64,000 bases of DNA, from assembly GCA_904063045.1 (NCBI GenBank), contig CAJFCJ010000017.1, positions 310,001-374,000 of the forward strand, written 5' to 3'. Positions within the stretch are counted from its first letter, which is position 1, and the number at the start of each line of letters is the position of its first letter. A program made the position numbers and the translations under genes. The notes beneath the pieces were generated by a model that saw nothing but the letters and a program-made list of their open reading frames with translations, was not told the DNA's origin and searched no databases. This document shows, piece after piece, positions 1 to 13,900 of this stretch. Source of the stretch: Dimorphilus gyrociliatus (Eukaryota; Annelida; Polychaeta; Dinophilidae).

Positions 1-1691
1 CATTTTTCCCTGGTGTTTAAACTGCAGCGCACTTGTAACATTTCTCTCGGCTCCATCGAAACATTTCGAAAGGCTTTCAATGGAAAGAAATGAAGAATCT
101 CTTAAAAATTGTCCAATAGTATTATCGAATCTATCATAAAAACAATCTATAATTTGTTTTCGTAATTCTGTGGATTGCGATTTTATATCTTTCAAAGCTT
201 TATCTATATGTTCATTTATTGTGGATGAAAACATTTTCTTATCTTTTTCATTGTCCATTCTTTCTTCTTCGAATAACTCTTTCGATTTTTGATGATATTT
301 CTTACGTAATTCTCTTCCACGATTTTCAATTTCACTATCATCTATGTCCATTGGAACACATTCACAAGACAACTCTACAGTTTCCTCTTCCAAATCCTTA
401 AAGATGTCTTCTGCTGTATTTCTAACTTTTCTATACGACAACAATTCCCTCACCGATCTGGGATTTTTGATTCTATCGTTTGTTTCCAGATTTTGTAAGA
501 CTTTCTCGATATTTTCTAATATTTCTGGTCCAGTTCTTGCCATATTTAATATTTTATCACAAAACTCGAAAAGATCTCCAACAAACGCTTCCATTGCAGT
601 TCTGAAATTATCTCCGAAATCTGTAATATACAAAAATTCATTGATTTAATGATTATCTTCCATTTAAAATTGTTTATTTACCGTTCAAGTTGATTTCATC
701 ATTTTCCTGATCATCCAATCTTGGATTAGGTAACAAAGAAAATTTCGTTTCTTTCCGCCAAATGTTCTTCAGAGTTTGACCTAAATCTTCGTAATTCTTT
801 TAATGATATACCGTTAATTATCAATGAAATAATAATACGAAGACAAAAATCCCATTACCTCAAGCTGTTTTGCTTTGAATTCATCATTGAATATGCCATG
901 CTTATACTTATCTCTCTTACTTCTGTCTCTTAGAACAAATAAAAGATTCTGAAGTAGGAAGATAAAAGGCTATTTAAGTAATATCACTTTCATATATAAA
1001 TTAATCTTACTGAAAAATTTTTCAGCTCATTCTCCGATCGATTCTCAACACTTATCATTAAACAATGCTAAAAAAAACGTCATTCTAATATCATTTTCTT
1101 ATCAATTTTAATAACCCAATCAACTTACACAAAGGGCTTCTGTTTCGGACTCTTTTAATACTTCCTTTGTATTTAAAATAGTTAGTGATGAAACGTGAAG
1201 TAATATTGAAAAAATCAATAAATCATTAATCTGTAATTTTTCAGGACTGTCTAAACCCTGCGAATCCACGAACAGTATGTGGTAACCCTTCCTATGTATA
1301 ATATATTGAATGAGAAAAAAAAAGCTAATGGATAAACTTAAAACAAAAGAAACCTTTCAACTGAAAAAGGCCAGATATCGATTCCTGTGGAATATAAGAT
1401 TAATCTGAGACGGTTGTTAATTAAGTCAAAAACAGAAAATAAACCTTTTGTGACAGATGCATGATTCTCGTCGTATCGAGCATGAAATCGATTTTCAACT
1501 TTATCCGCCGAAGAATACAAGTAATGAAGAATAAGATTTAACAAAGTACTCTTTCCACTTCTTAATACCCCAGTTATACTAATAACAATACATTTCTTGT
1601 CCCTACACTCCTTCCGTAGAAAATCAATAGCTGATATATTCAATTTCGGAGTATTATTTTCATCAATTTTTAACAAATTTATCGCAGACAT
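1..1691 (-). CDS. GBP/atlastin-like large GTPase (N-terminal part, cut by window edge)
   Basis: Seven exons on the minus strand: 1445-1691, 1354-1384, 1291-1129, 1067-1011, 948-859, 796-682 and 620 to beyond base 1. They give 441 in-phase residues from the ATG at 1691. The GTPase domain shows a P-loop (GVLRSGKSTLLN), a switch-I-like stretch followed by TKGIDIWPF, a G3 box VDSQG, and an RD-type G4 box (FVLRDR). RD in place of NKxD is diagnostic of the GBP/atlastin branch of the dynamin superfamily. A charged, largely helical region follows and leaves the window. Atlastins fuse ER membranes and GBPs act in defence; the part that would decide (transmembrane pair versus prenylation motif) is outside the window. 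Intron 1385-1444 is 60 nt and stop-free, so it is easily missed; splicing it brings VTKG next to IDIWPF as in atlastins. A broken partial copy lies at 16888-17215. Confidence 0.82.
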
Positions 1692-1996
1692 TATCTACGA
1701 GTGCCAACAAAATCTTTATAACAACCTACTTTCACTATACGATGAATATATGAAAAAACCATGGTTAGAATTATACATCAATAATAGTTTTAACCATACT
1801 TGTCTATAAAAAAACGGATACTTCTGATAGAAAGAATGCTACTTGGTGTTTATATTATAACAACGTTAAAACTATAATAACACCCTTAATATTTGGATAT
1901 TTATTTGCTTACTTTGAATAAGCAAATCAATATTTTATTTATTATTAATCATACAAAAAAAACATTCCTTTTCACTTATAACAAACAATAATAAAT
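1692..1996. other. Intergenic spacer, GTPase promoter / giant gene 1 3' UTR
   Basis: About 305 bp between the GTPase start codon and the stop codon of giant gene 1. It is AT-rich. On the minus strand an AATAAA-type hexamer occurs near 1932-1947, about 50-65 nt after the giant-gene stop, and probably serves as its poly(A) signal. No other feature is visible. Confidence 0.5.
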
Positions 1997-4900
1997 TTAA
2001 CGAAATTTTACAATCAATATTGCGATTAGAATAATTGTTGTTATTATAAACACACCTAGTCCAGCTCCCAAACCAATTGCTATATACTTATATTTCTCGT
2101 AGTCCTCCTTATCTTCCTTTGTTGGTTTAGTTGACTTTCGTAATTCAACTGTTGTTGTTATCTTTGATGTTGTAATATTTTCATATTCAGAAGAATCTTT
2201 GTTGAATGTCACTTCTGTATACATCTGCGACGGTACGACTGTTATCTTCTCTGTTTTTGGTTCTCTTTTATTTGTTGTTATATCAATTTTCTTTGTTTCT
2301 AACACATCAGTTGTCACATCTTTAAAAGAGGTTGTTTCATATGGATTAAAAGTCGTCATAGGCATTTCTTTTGTCGATTCAAACTTTGATTTATCAACAT
2401 TCGAAGGTATTACTTGTACAGTAAAAGTCGATGTACTCGTACAAGGATTTAACGATTTATCAGATACTGTAACTATCGTTTCAAAAATGCCTACTGGAAG
2501 TGGAGATTCCAATGTATTTATTTCTCTTGTCTCTTCTTTCATATTTAGAAACGGCGAAACGTCATTACTTCTAACATTCACATTATAAATTAACTGAGAA
2601 TTTAGACCGAAATCCTTATCTGTTGCTTCAATGTTATAGATCGTAGAATTTGCAGATATACTAGAATTAACTGTGATTGTTATTCCATTCTTTGGTTTTT
2701 CTATTATCGCACAATCATTTATATCTAACACCGTTAGGTTGAACGATATTGTTTCCGAGTTCGAAGGAACTCCGTTGTCTGACGCCACAATATCAATTAA
2801 ATAGCTGCCGGGATTCAACTTTCCCGCAGTACGAATTACGCCCGTATGTACATCGATAGAAATAGCTACTGAGGTGGAGGATATCGAGTAGGATATAAGT
2901 CCTGATTCCCCGATGTCAGTGTCTTTCGCTTCAACTGTTAATATATACTCTCCGATGTCAGAACGCTCTCCAACTACGGCTGAATACGAATCCTTTACAA
3001 ATTTAGGAGTTGCCATGTTAGGTTTGACAGTCAACGAACAGTCGTCACCTTCGAATCCTTTCTCGCAAACACAAGTATTATTCGAAGCACAACGACCATT
3101 TTGGTTACAATCTGATACTTTATCACATAGTGGTACATCACACGACTCCCCGGACCACGATTCGTCGCAATTACATTTGTCAAACGATTCGCATCTGCCA
3201 TGTTTCGAACAGTACGACAACTCTTCGCATGAAAATTCTGTACAAACTTTACCAGAATATCCTTTCTTGCACTCACATTTGTTTGGGGAAGCACAATCAC
3301 CGTTAGATGAACATTGCGGATCACAGATTGGTAAGCCGCATGTCCTTCCAGCATATCCATCATCGCAAATACATTCTGTAGCATTTTTACATATTCCTCT
3401 TTCGTTACAATTGTCCATTAGAGGACATTCTTTTAAGATTCCACAATCATCTCCGCTATAGCCATCTTCGCATGTACAAACTCCAGGTTCGGTGCATTTA
3501 CCGTGACCACTGCAATCATTTTTACAGATTGGCTTAGAACAACTTAGACCAGTCCATTCTTTGAAACAAAGGCATTGATCGAAAGCAATACAAATTCCAT
3601 TTTGAGAACATTCGCCTCTTACCTCACAACTGAATGTGGCGCAATTTGTTCCATTGTAACCAATCTCACATTTACAAATGTCGTGGTCAATGCATATCCC
3701 ATGATCTGAACAACCTTCACTGCAAACAGCCTCTTCTGAGCAATTTTTTGATGTCCATCCTTCATCGCATTTACAAACATCTGATTTAACGCATTCTCCT
3801 TTTGATGAGCAATTGCCTTCGCAAATTGCCGCCATCTCACAAGTCGGTCCTTCGAAACCAGGAACACATTCGCAAAAGCCAGCCGAACAGTTTCCATTAA
3901 CACACTTTCCACATTCCCCAATTTCGCATGATTCCCCAGACCAGCTTTGTATACAAACACACTTTCCTCCAACACAGTTTCCTCTATTGGAACACTTCTC
4001 CGGACATTCATTGGCTTTCAGTACAGCTTGATTTCGTACCTTCGGATCATCGGTAATTACAACATCGTAGATACATTGATCAATCTCTTCCTTTGATAAT
4101 CGGTCAGATGTACAAACTTCTTTCGCAGTATTAATGTCGGATTGCGTAAATCCATTCAGTGAATAGAGAGGCTTATGCGTTGGATCAATATACGATTTAT
4201 CCATTGAGTCTTTCTCGTGAAAGTTTGATTCGGTATCAGACCAAGAATTAGGCAGTCCACCTCCATTTCTAATAGTCCGCTTCATTCTCCAAGATTCTAC
4301 AAATTGTACGGGATAAGTGTAATTTTTACCATCTGGACCCATAAGATCGTCCGAATCGTCATCGTTGAAATATCCACAAATGCCAGATGTCTTGTTGATC
4401 ATCTCATTTATTGGTGTTGTTATTAGAGTCAAGTATTGTCTCTTCATCTTAGAGCTGTATGATGCTACAATCGATAAACTAGCTCCATTTGAGAATTTTA
4501 AGGACACGAATAGAATGGTCGGATCATCTTCGGAGATTTCCTTCGCACGCAGGGAAATATCTAATCGAAGACTATCATTATGAAATTTGAATTTGTTCTC
4601 AGTGTTCAAATTGGACAATTCATTTCCATCAAGACGAAGAACAGGTAGATCTGTTAGTGTTGATGGAAATTTCGTGTTGATCGTTAAAACTGATGTATTG
4701 CCGAGTTTCAATGCAATCGCACCAATAAATGATGTTCTCTTAAAAGCAAAGAATCGAAACTGATAAGCTAAAAATGGTGATCGACAACCCCAGAATTGAC
4801 CGATTCCAAAGTAATCGAAAGATCTACCATCCAACGTTGCTAAATGAGGATCTCCCCAGTTCCTTCTAGGCAATCTTTGTTCGCAAGAACGGCCACCCCA

Positions 4901-7900
4901 TCCTCTATTACATGCGCATCTTGATCTGCAGTTCGCTGTTGCTACACAAAATCCGTTTCCACTGCAGCTAGAATCTGGTGGGCATGACGGTTGATCGCAA
5001 TTCGGTCCGGTTCTCTGTGACGTACACACACCATTAACACCACATTCATTTTCACAGGGACAAGTTCCATCAGGCTTTCTAACTACAATTCTGCCATCAG
5101 GACACGGTTCGCACGGTTCGCAGCGACATCCTTCTGGGCCGATTGTTGATTGAGTTCCATCTTCACATTCACAAGGGCATTCGAATTCTGGATCGTCGAG
5201 AGGTTTAGCTGTACCATCCGAACAGCAAGAACATTCACTATTCTTCAATTTCCAACTCATCATTTGCTTTTCGCCTGTACATTGACATCTACACATACAC
5301 TCTTTCTTTGTCGGATGAGGCATTCCGTAACCGATTTGTCCGTTATCTTCCTCACAGAGACAACATCTTTGCTCAACATCCCATGATTGTGGTAAAGCTA
5401 CACATGTACTTGTCAATTTTGATTCCCTTCTAGCTAAAGGAAATTGTAAAGATCCGCCAACGATGAAGGCGTGAAATTTTCCTCTCATAACTGTATTACC
5501 GAGATATAAACTAGCACTATTTGGCTTATCGACATTCGAACATGTTTCAGTATCACAGAATCCAGCTTTAAGTATAAATTCTTGACCCACATCAATAGAT
5601 GCTTCCGCCCGTAATTTAAATTTAAATTTTCCCTTGATCTCAACATCCTCCATCCAATCCTTGAATGATTTTATTATTCCTCTTCTATTACGTTTTTTCT
5701 TTATTTTATCATAAATTTTCTTTAGGACTTTTAGTTTGCCTAAAATACCAAGATCTGGCCACAATGCACGTATTCCGGCCCTTAAAGTTACAACTGTCTC
5801 AGCTGTAGCCGACCATTTTCCATTAATATTCCCAGGCCCAACGTTGATATCCGCTCCCTTTCCTAGTGATCTTAAACCGCCTCCCCTACTATAGCCTGCT
5901 CCTACATCGTAACTTGCACTTGCAGATCCACTGGCAGAAAGCGAAGCTTCAGCACCGACAGAAGCTTTTATAGGACCAACGCTAAACCTTCCAATGTTAA
6001 TCACACCGGGCACTGGCACGCCAAACACAGGAATTATAAATGGTCGCTTAGTAACAGATGGTAAAGGAATTTCAGGGAAGACTGTATATCTACTTGACTT
6101 TCCCGAATATCTGGCATTAATTGATGCATCATAACCTAATCGACCATTAGCTAAAAGACTAAAAGAATCAACGCTAAAGTCATGAGGTGATATTTTCACT
6201 TCCAGTGCTATTCCATTGGTAACTTTAATATTTCCACTAACACCGACAGATATTCCATTTTGCTAAAGAAAGTTTTGATTTAAACTATTGTCGATAAGAA
6301 ATGTTATTTAACTTACGCTCCATTGGCGATTAAATGGTTGGGATGCTGTAACCGTAACTTTTCCTCCAAACGAAGATCTTTTCTTTTTTGTTTTGGTTGA
6401 TATTTTGTCTATATTAAATTCTGTAGAATTCATTGTTTGCGAGACAGACGACATATCAATGACTTCAGCCGATATCCATCCCGATGATAGTAGCCTCTTG
6501 TTTAAAACAAATCCTAGAGCTGGTAAAGCAGTCCTACCCACTATCAATTCGTTTTCTCTAATAGATTTATCGTAATCTCGTCTATCCGTGTAAATAAGAC
6601 CACTAACGCTGTCGCCAGTCTTGCATTCAAGCTCAGAAGGTAGATTTTCAATGTTATCCAGATTATCACTTGGTTGTAAGCCCCTTGAACAATCCACCAA
6701 ATCAGATTCAATAAACACATCATTCTGACTTTTTCTAACTTTGGTAACTCTTTCCAAAAAGCCTTTAGGACTACTCGACAAAAGAACATCTCCTCTTTCG
6801 AAATTATTCACCTTTGTGTACACAAAATAAGACCATATTTTGTTATTTTCGTACGAATATTCCCTTCCTGAGCATTTATAAACTTCATCTCCAACATCAC
6901 TGTAGGTTTGATTAGAGTCAATAAAATTCTGCATTTGTTCGGGTGATGGAACTAAATCAACAGCTCGAGGATTTTCAATATCGTTGGAAGTACCTTCCAA
7001 TCTTACGTGAGCGTATTTTACAACTTCAAGTGGATCGGCTTGCTTTCCAACAGCTATTGTATATTTTGCTGGAGATCTTTTAAAGTCATAAATTTTATGC
7101 ATGATTCCATTCGCTTGGGGACTGAGTATGATATTTCCTTTTCTGAAGAATCTTTCAATTTCTGGAAATATCAAAATTTCAAAAAATCCTTCACTGTCTC
7201 CTTTCAAAGTTTGTCTAGCTGAACATTTGAAAATCCTTCTGCTTGGAGAAATTTTTATGACATTTTCATGAGTTTCCATATAATCTCTTCTGGATGGTTT
7301 TGTTAAATCTGGTCTAATCATGCCCAGTGGACATTTCGTTTCGTTCCAAGATATGCACTTATCATTCTGAGCAGTTGATGAATAGCAGGCTACCATATCT
7401 TTGCATTGCTCGCAAAAACCTTGTGATCCAGTTTGTGTAAAATTGCACAAATGCTCTTTGCATTCTATTTGTTGAATTTGTTTTGAACATGAAGAAGGAC
7501 TAATAGTAAGACAGTTCCTGTAAAAGTAGTTTTTACATTCCGATAACGGTTCCTTTGCTGTTCCTGGTATGCATTTTTCGGTGGAATCACACCATCCACA
7601 ACCTTCAGCTTTTGTACACTGTACGCAAGACGAATATCGAGGACATTTTGACGCACCACAGTTTGATCCGTACCATCCAGGTTGACATTTACAAATGTTG
7701 GGTCCTTTGCAACTTCCTCTACCTGAACAATCAGACACATCACGACAAGATATTTGGGAACAATCGTCTCCAGTCCAACCAGATTCACAAATACATTGCG
7801 TCCCAACACATGATCCTCTTCCATAACAGTTAGAAGGACAAAGTCCAGAACTCGATTTTCTACAAATCCATGGTTTCAAGATTGATAATTGAGAAGGGCT

Positions 7901-10900
7901 ATCTGTGAACCAAATATCGCTCACTTTAACCTTTCCATCAACATCTGTATATCTTAGTAAATCCGTCAGTCTATCGACACCTCGAAGAGCTGCTTCTGTT
8001 AGAAGAAAAGCCGAATTCTTCTTACACCATACATCAGCTTCCGCTTTTGAACCAGCTCCAACGTGAAAGTGATAACATGACCCTCGAATAAATTTCCAGC
8101 CAAGAACACAACTTCCAGACGTTGCTAAGCTGAGAGGTTCACTTTGCAATATTGGAACAAACTGAAGTATTGGAGATCCCTCAAGTGATTTACCATCTTT
8201 AATTCTCTTTCCAATTTTGTCGATATCCAAACTTCCCCACCAATTATATTGACAGTTACCACTTTGAAAGTCAGCATTTTGTAGACTGTAAGCCACCTCG
8301 TATGGTGTTTGAGGATTATTTAATATATTGTTATTGATGTACAAATTTCTGCTGACAGATGTAATCACAGCATCATTTCCTTCGTCTGGGTATTTTTTGT
8401 TAAAAATGAACGTATTCAACGATATATTAGTATTCAAATTGTTGGAATTGACGTATAGTAGGGTACCCTGGGCGGTATTATTATACAGAAGATTATTTGT
8501 GAAAGTGGTATCCGCATTTTCAATGTAGATTAAGTGATCACGTGATTTGGAATGTTGAATATTACATTTATCAAAGGTAACGGTAGCATTATTAATCCCG
8601 TAGTTGTTCATGCGAAGAAGGCTGCTTTCGTGTAAATTAGTAATAGAGTTTTGAGTAAACACCAAATTAGAGATTCTCGATTCAAAAGTTGAATTGAAAT
8701 AGACTCTAAGCACTTGTGAATTGCTTAATTTAGGAATATTCAAATTTCTGACGAGAACATAGGCACTATGAAGATCTATGTTTATCAAACTGGACGATTC
8801 GATGATGGGATGATTTTGATTAAATGTTAACCTTTCCAACCAAACGCTGTTGTGTATTTCGCTATTTCTATTATGAATATCTAGGCATCCTGTTTGGCAA
8901 TTTTCAAAACTTGTATCAGTAACTTTCAACTCAGTAGCTTCTCTCTCAAATGGACACGTTTCATAATCTGTTTGATCAATACCAATGAAAGATTGACAAT
9001 TACTGTGAATCGATCCGTAGAGAGCAATTCGAAATTTTTTTCCTTTCAATTTCTTCAAAGATATTCTAAAGTTTTTCCATTTCGTTTCCAAGTGTAACCT
9101 ATCTAAAAAGATTAGCCGATCTTCCAAGTCAGCGTAGACTGTTATTGTTTCACCTGGTATTGAATAGGCTGAGTTTTTGTATGCGCTTAATTTGAAAAAG
9201 CATAAATCATCTGTTGGATTGACGGTGGTGTCATAGATAAGAGCATTGGTTATCCCAGCATAGATAATTCCATATCTGCATTGAATATTTGAACTGTTAA
9301 AGAGGGCGAGATAATGGCCACTACTTGAGAGAGGAAAATCTTTGTCATGTCTAAGTCCGTAAGAAGCCGTTATATTATTAGCTGCAAGCCTTTGAAATGC
9401 TTTAAACGGACCGTTTCCTATTGAACGTCTATCGTTAACCCATTCACATGTATTCTCTTCAAAGTTGCAAGTATTTGCTGTAATTAATAAAAACGAAAAT
9501 ATGTTAAGCGTTATATGTTTGAATAAAATACTTACATTGTTGTTTAATTGCAGTGATTGTCAATTTCATATCATGACGGAAATTTACATTTAGCAAAAGT
9601 TGAACTCTGATCTTTCTTGTCGTTGATATAATGTTTATTTCCTTGATAGTTCTGGTTAACGAACTAATTAATGCATTACCTTCACCTTCATAAATCCTTA
9701 AGAAAATTTCTCCACTGATGTATCTTTTATAACGAGCTCTGACTTGTATTCTTTCGCCTTCTGGCGCTTCAAATATTACTGAACATCCTCTATGATGTGT
9801 AGATTTTAACCATGAGGCCTCAAACCAATAACCAAATTCTCCTGCTCTCACTGGAAATTTTGCTTCAGCAGAGCAGAAATAAAGTGGAGACCATTCTCCT
9901 CCAGTGATGGGTACAAAATCTAAGTTTTCCCTTGGCTTGAACTCCTTCCATAGAATAGCTCTTCCGACGTTACCAATTGTTGAATGAACTATTGATGCAC
10001 TATGATCATTATTTACCAGTTGAATAGCTGTGTCAGATATGTTATCAACCTTCAAGCCTTTAATTATCCAATTCTTTAAGTTATAACTGTTAATGACTGT
10101 CAAAGCTCCTGTTCCTTTTGAAAACGATACATTGTTTAATTTTGGTGCAGGACTCGAAAAAGATACAATTTCAATTCTATTCAATTCAACATTTGTAAAA
10201 AGACTCTGACGATTTCCTTTAAACAGGTATATTCTGTTTGATGTATATTCTTCTATGCAAGTTAATATCGGTACGTAGTTAGTCACTCTTGTAGGAACTT
10301 TTACGCAATTCATCAGGCTATTGGCATTTGTACAATCTAAACTCCAACTAGCCAAATATCGTGTAGAGATTGCTCTAAATTGTACACGGGCACCTGAAAA
10401 TGATCTTTTATTAAAATAATTTAAAAACTGGTTGAAAAAAACCTGACCTAATTTTCCTTTGAAACAAAATGAATTACAAATATCCTTTTGCTCTTTTAGA
10501 AAGTTTCCATCGTATTTAAAAGTAACGTAAAGCCACGCTCCATTCTCCAATACTTGAACATATTTGTTTTGTATCCTATATTTATCTGGGATAGGAGAAC
10601 CTGAAATTTGAATTGGATTGTTGTCTGTTCCTTTCACAGACATACTTCCCAATATCCATAAACTGGAACAAGATGCAAAATGCAATTTGGTATCTCTCCC
10701 ATCAATTTCAAGTTGTTTTTCAATGACAGTGTTTCCAGTGATATATACATTTCCAGATACTGACAACGAATTTGATATATAACCTTTAATGTCTTGAAAA
10801 TTCAGTTCAGGTTCTGGCAAGTCCATTGTTGAAGTCATTGACGAATCTCGATAAGATGGAGATAAATTTAATCTTGGAAGGAGTCCGTTAGTTCGTCCAT

Positions 10901-13900
10901 CAAAGATTCGTTGATAAGGATTATCCGAACTGAAGTAGTTTCGAGATACCTGGAAACGACATTGTTCATCTCGTCCTATTTGACATAAAAGATTTGTCCG
11001 AATTTCGTATTTATTCAATGGATTATTGAATTTGTTCTTGATAACCCTTTCAGGAAATGAATCCCCTTCGAGATTGATACAACTATCAGCACTATTATCA
11101 TTAAAGCTGTTATCTTCAACAACGACATTATGACCAATTTTTCCAGTTAATCTCAAATTGACCAAATCAGATGACGTATTACATTTGGTAAATGAATTGG
11201 ATTTCATTTCAAGACCTCCTTCACTAACATGAAAATTTATAATTTGTTGTTTTGAAGATGCATCATAGAGTTGATTTCCGGAGAAAACTACATTGTTTTC
11301 TATCGGTTTCTTGAAGAAATCTGTAGAAATAACGATGAACGATTCGGTTACATTACTTTTGAGAAATTTATTATCCATTATTTCAATTGGTCCTGATCTA
11401 TGATTAAGAAGGAAGATATTTTTAAAGTTTTTGACGTCTCTAAATATATTTTGTGAAATTTCCAATTTTCCATTAACTGGAAAATCAAAAAGGTTGATAT
11501 ACTGCGAACCCTGACCAGCTACATTAAATATCGTGTTATTTTTAATGATATATGACATATCAGCAGTCAATTCACTCCTAAACGATCCACGTATTATGCC
11601 ACTTAAATATTTTGTTGTATCAGTTGTAATCCAATTGCTTATCAGATTCAAATTAAACTTGACATATTTAGAATACATCAAATCATTCAATATTATTGGA
11701 GTATGACATTTAAAGATTGAATCTGTAACATTAACGGATAATGATTTTTGACGTCCAATTGGAACTTTTATAGCCTGTGATTGTCCTGTGAATTCACAGT
11801 TATATATTCTAACTGATCCCTCATCAACAAAATCTGTAGGTATGGAAACTGCAGCTGTTCCTTTCACGAATTTAGAATATTCAATATTGATATTAAAGTT
11901 TTCTTCAGTTGAAAAACTCAAGTGAAACTTAGGAGACTGGAAACTAGAGCTTTCAATTGAAAATGATGACGAAATATTTCGATTTTCCGCTATAATTCAA
12001 AGACAACGAATTAATTATATACTGTATAAACAGTGTTATATAACTTTGATTACTTACTTCCAACGTCAACACTATAAACAGCAATATAGTAGTATATCGT
12101 TATATAATAGCGCTTCTTTAAATACACTGTCCCCCTGTAATCTTGGATTGTCTGAATAGTCCACGGACCTTGTATAGGTTGATTGCCGTCAATACTTTGA
12201 ATATGACCAATCGGTGTATCGAAACTAGTTGTTCGGGGAAACAGGACAAACTTTAATGTCATATCCTTATCGGTTAAAAACCTTAAATAACAATTGACAT
12301 TCTTATTTCTTTCCAGATTGACCGATAAAGTTAAATAATCATGTTTCGGAATATAATATGAATTTGAACAATCATCGTTCGTTATTGTTTCAATATCTAG
12401 GTTATACTGGTCCAAGTTGTATCTGATTGAATGTGTATTAGTAATTGACACTTGTGAATCATGGAAAATTGAATCTTTTATCCTAAAAATTCTTCCGTTA
12501 ACTTTAAACTGTTGTTGATTATTCAGACTTGTAATATTCATATTTTCAAAAGTGATCTCCTCGTCCATAATTGTGTTGTGAGCCAGAACGTTAAAGTCAC
12601 TGTTTGTACTAATCCGCACATTCCTGACAGTATGTCTTAGAAATTCAAAATACAAATCTGAGCCAAGTAGTCCAGAGTTGAAAATAGATAATCCTTCAAT
12701 TAAACTCGGTCTAGAATTTGCTAAATAACTGACACCAATCCATCTTCTTTCGTTACATATTAATACTAAACCTCTCGAAAAAGTACACGGTCCCAAATGA
12801 GTTTTACAAGTACTATAATAACTTGTTGGACAATCTAATGTTATAGCCTCTCGTTTTCCAATATTCCAATAACTAGCTGAAGTATATCCCGCAAAACCCA
12901 TATTGTGACAAATTGCGTTGTAAGTGTCTTCTTTACCTTGCTCATAGCAAACAGGATATTCTTTTGAATTTATATTCATGAAAGTTCCTCTACTCAAAGA
13001 TGAGAAAACTGTCTCTACCTCAACATTTTTAATTTTGATGATAATATCGTCTGGTTGTTTTCCTCTAAATTCCAGTTTACCATAAACTTCAATTCCAGTA
13101 TATGGCCAAGCGTGTATCTCTACACCTTTCTCCACAATAACGTTGGCATTTCTTCGAATTCGAAGCGTTGCTTTAAGTTCATAAACTCCTTCAGTCAGTG
13201 TGACATTATTCTCAATATCACCACCTAAAACAAATTTCTTATAATCAAAGAGATAAGTTTGATTGACTTCGATGAAATTTTCCAAGTCGGAATATGTAGG
13301 ATTAATATCAACAAATAACGATTTGACAACCGCATGACGACCAATAACACGTTCCCAAGCATTGGAATCTCCCCAGAAGTTTCTTGTAGCGTTTACTCTT
13401 AAAGTAGATGTGGAAGAAGGTAGAAGTGATAATTCATACGGCATCTTTGGATTATTTAAGTTATTGAAATTGATATCAATTTCACTATTCGATTTAATCT
13501 TTATTGTAGAAGTTACGTAATTGGGGAAGTGTGTGATTATATCAGAACTTAAGTCTACAGGAATCGTATTATTTGTAATGTCATTATCTTCTATCTCAAT
13601 AGCACCTACATTCGAAGATGATGAGATATCAATAAAAGATTTTAGACTATAACAACTCTTTATTTTATTCCTCCTCACTACAGCACTAAACTGTCTTGTG
13701 TCAGAGGATATTGCTAAAAGAAATCCACCATAAGATCCAATCATTGAGTTATTATAAATATCAAAAACATATTTATGTAATTCAATTGCATAGTTCAGCT
13801 TACTCAATAACGAATGAAACGTGTTATTCGCTATTCTGATTTTATAATGTTGAGCATTATTCCTTTGACTATTTTCAAACATATGTTTCAAGTTATTTTC

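Noticed and set aside
2913-3461. 182-codon plus-strand frame across the EGF repeats of giant gene 1
   Set aside because: It is antisense to a strongly coding Cys-rich region. Similar shadow frames recur at the matching positions of the copies (3813, 19384, 26580), as expected from codon bias in EGF repeats.
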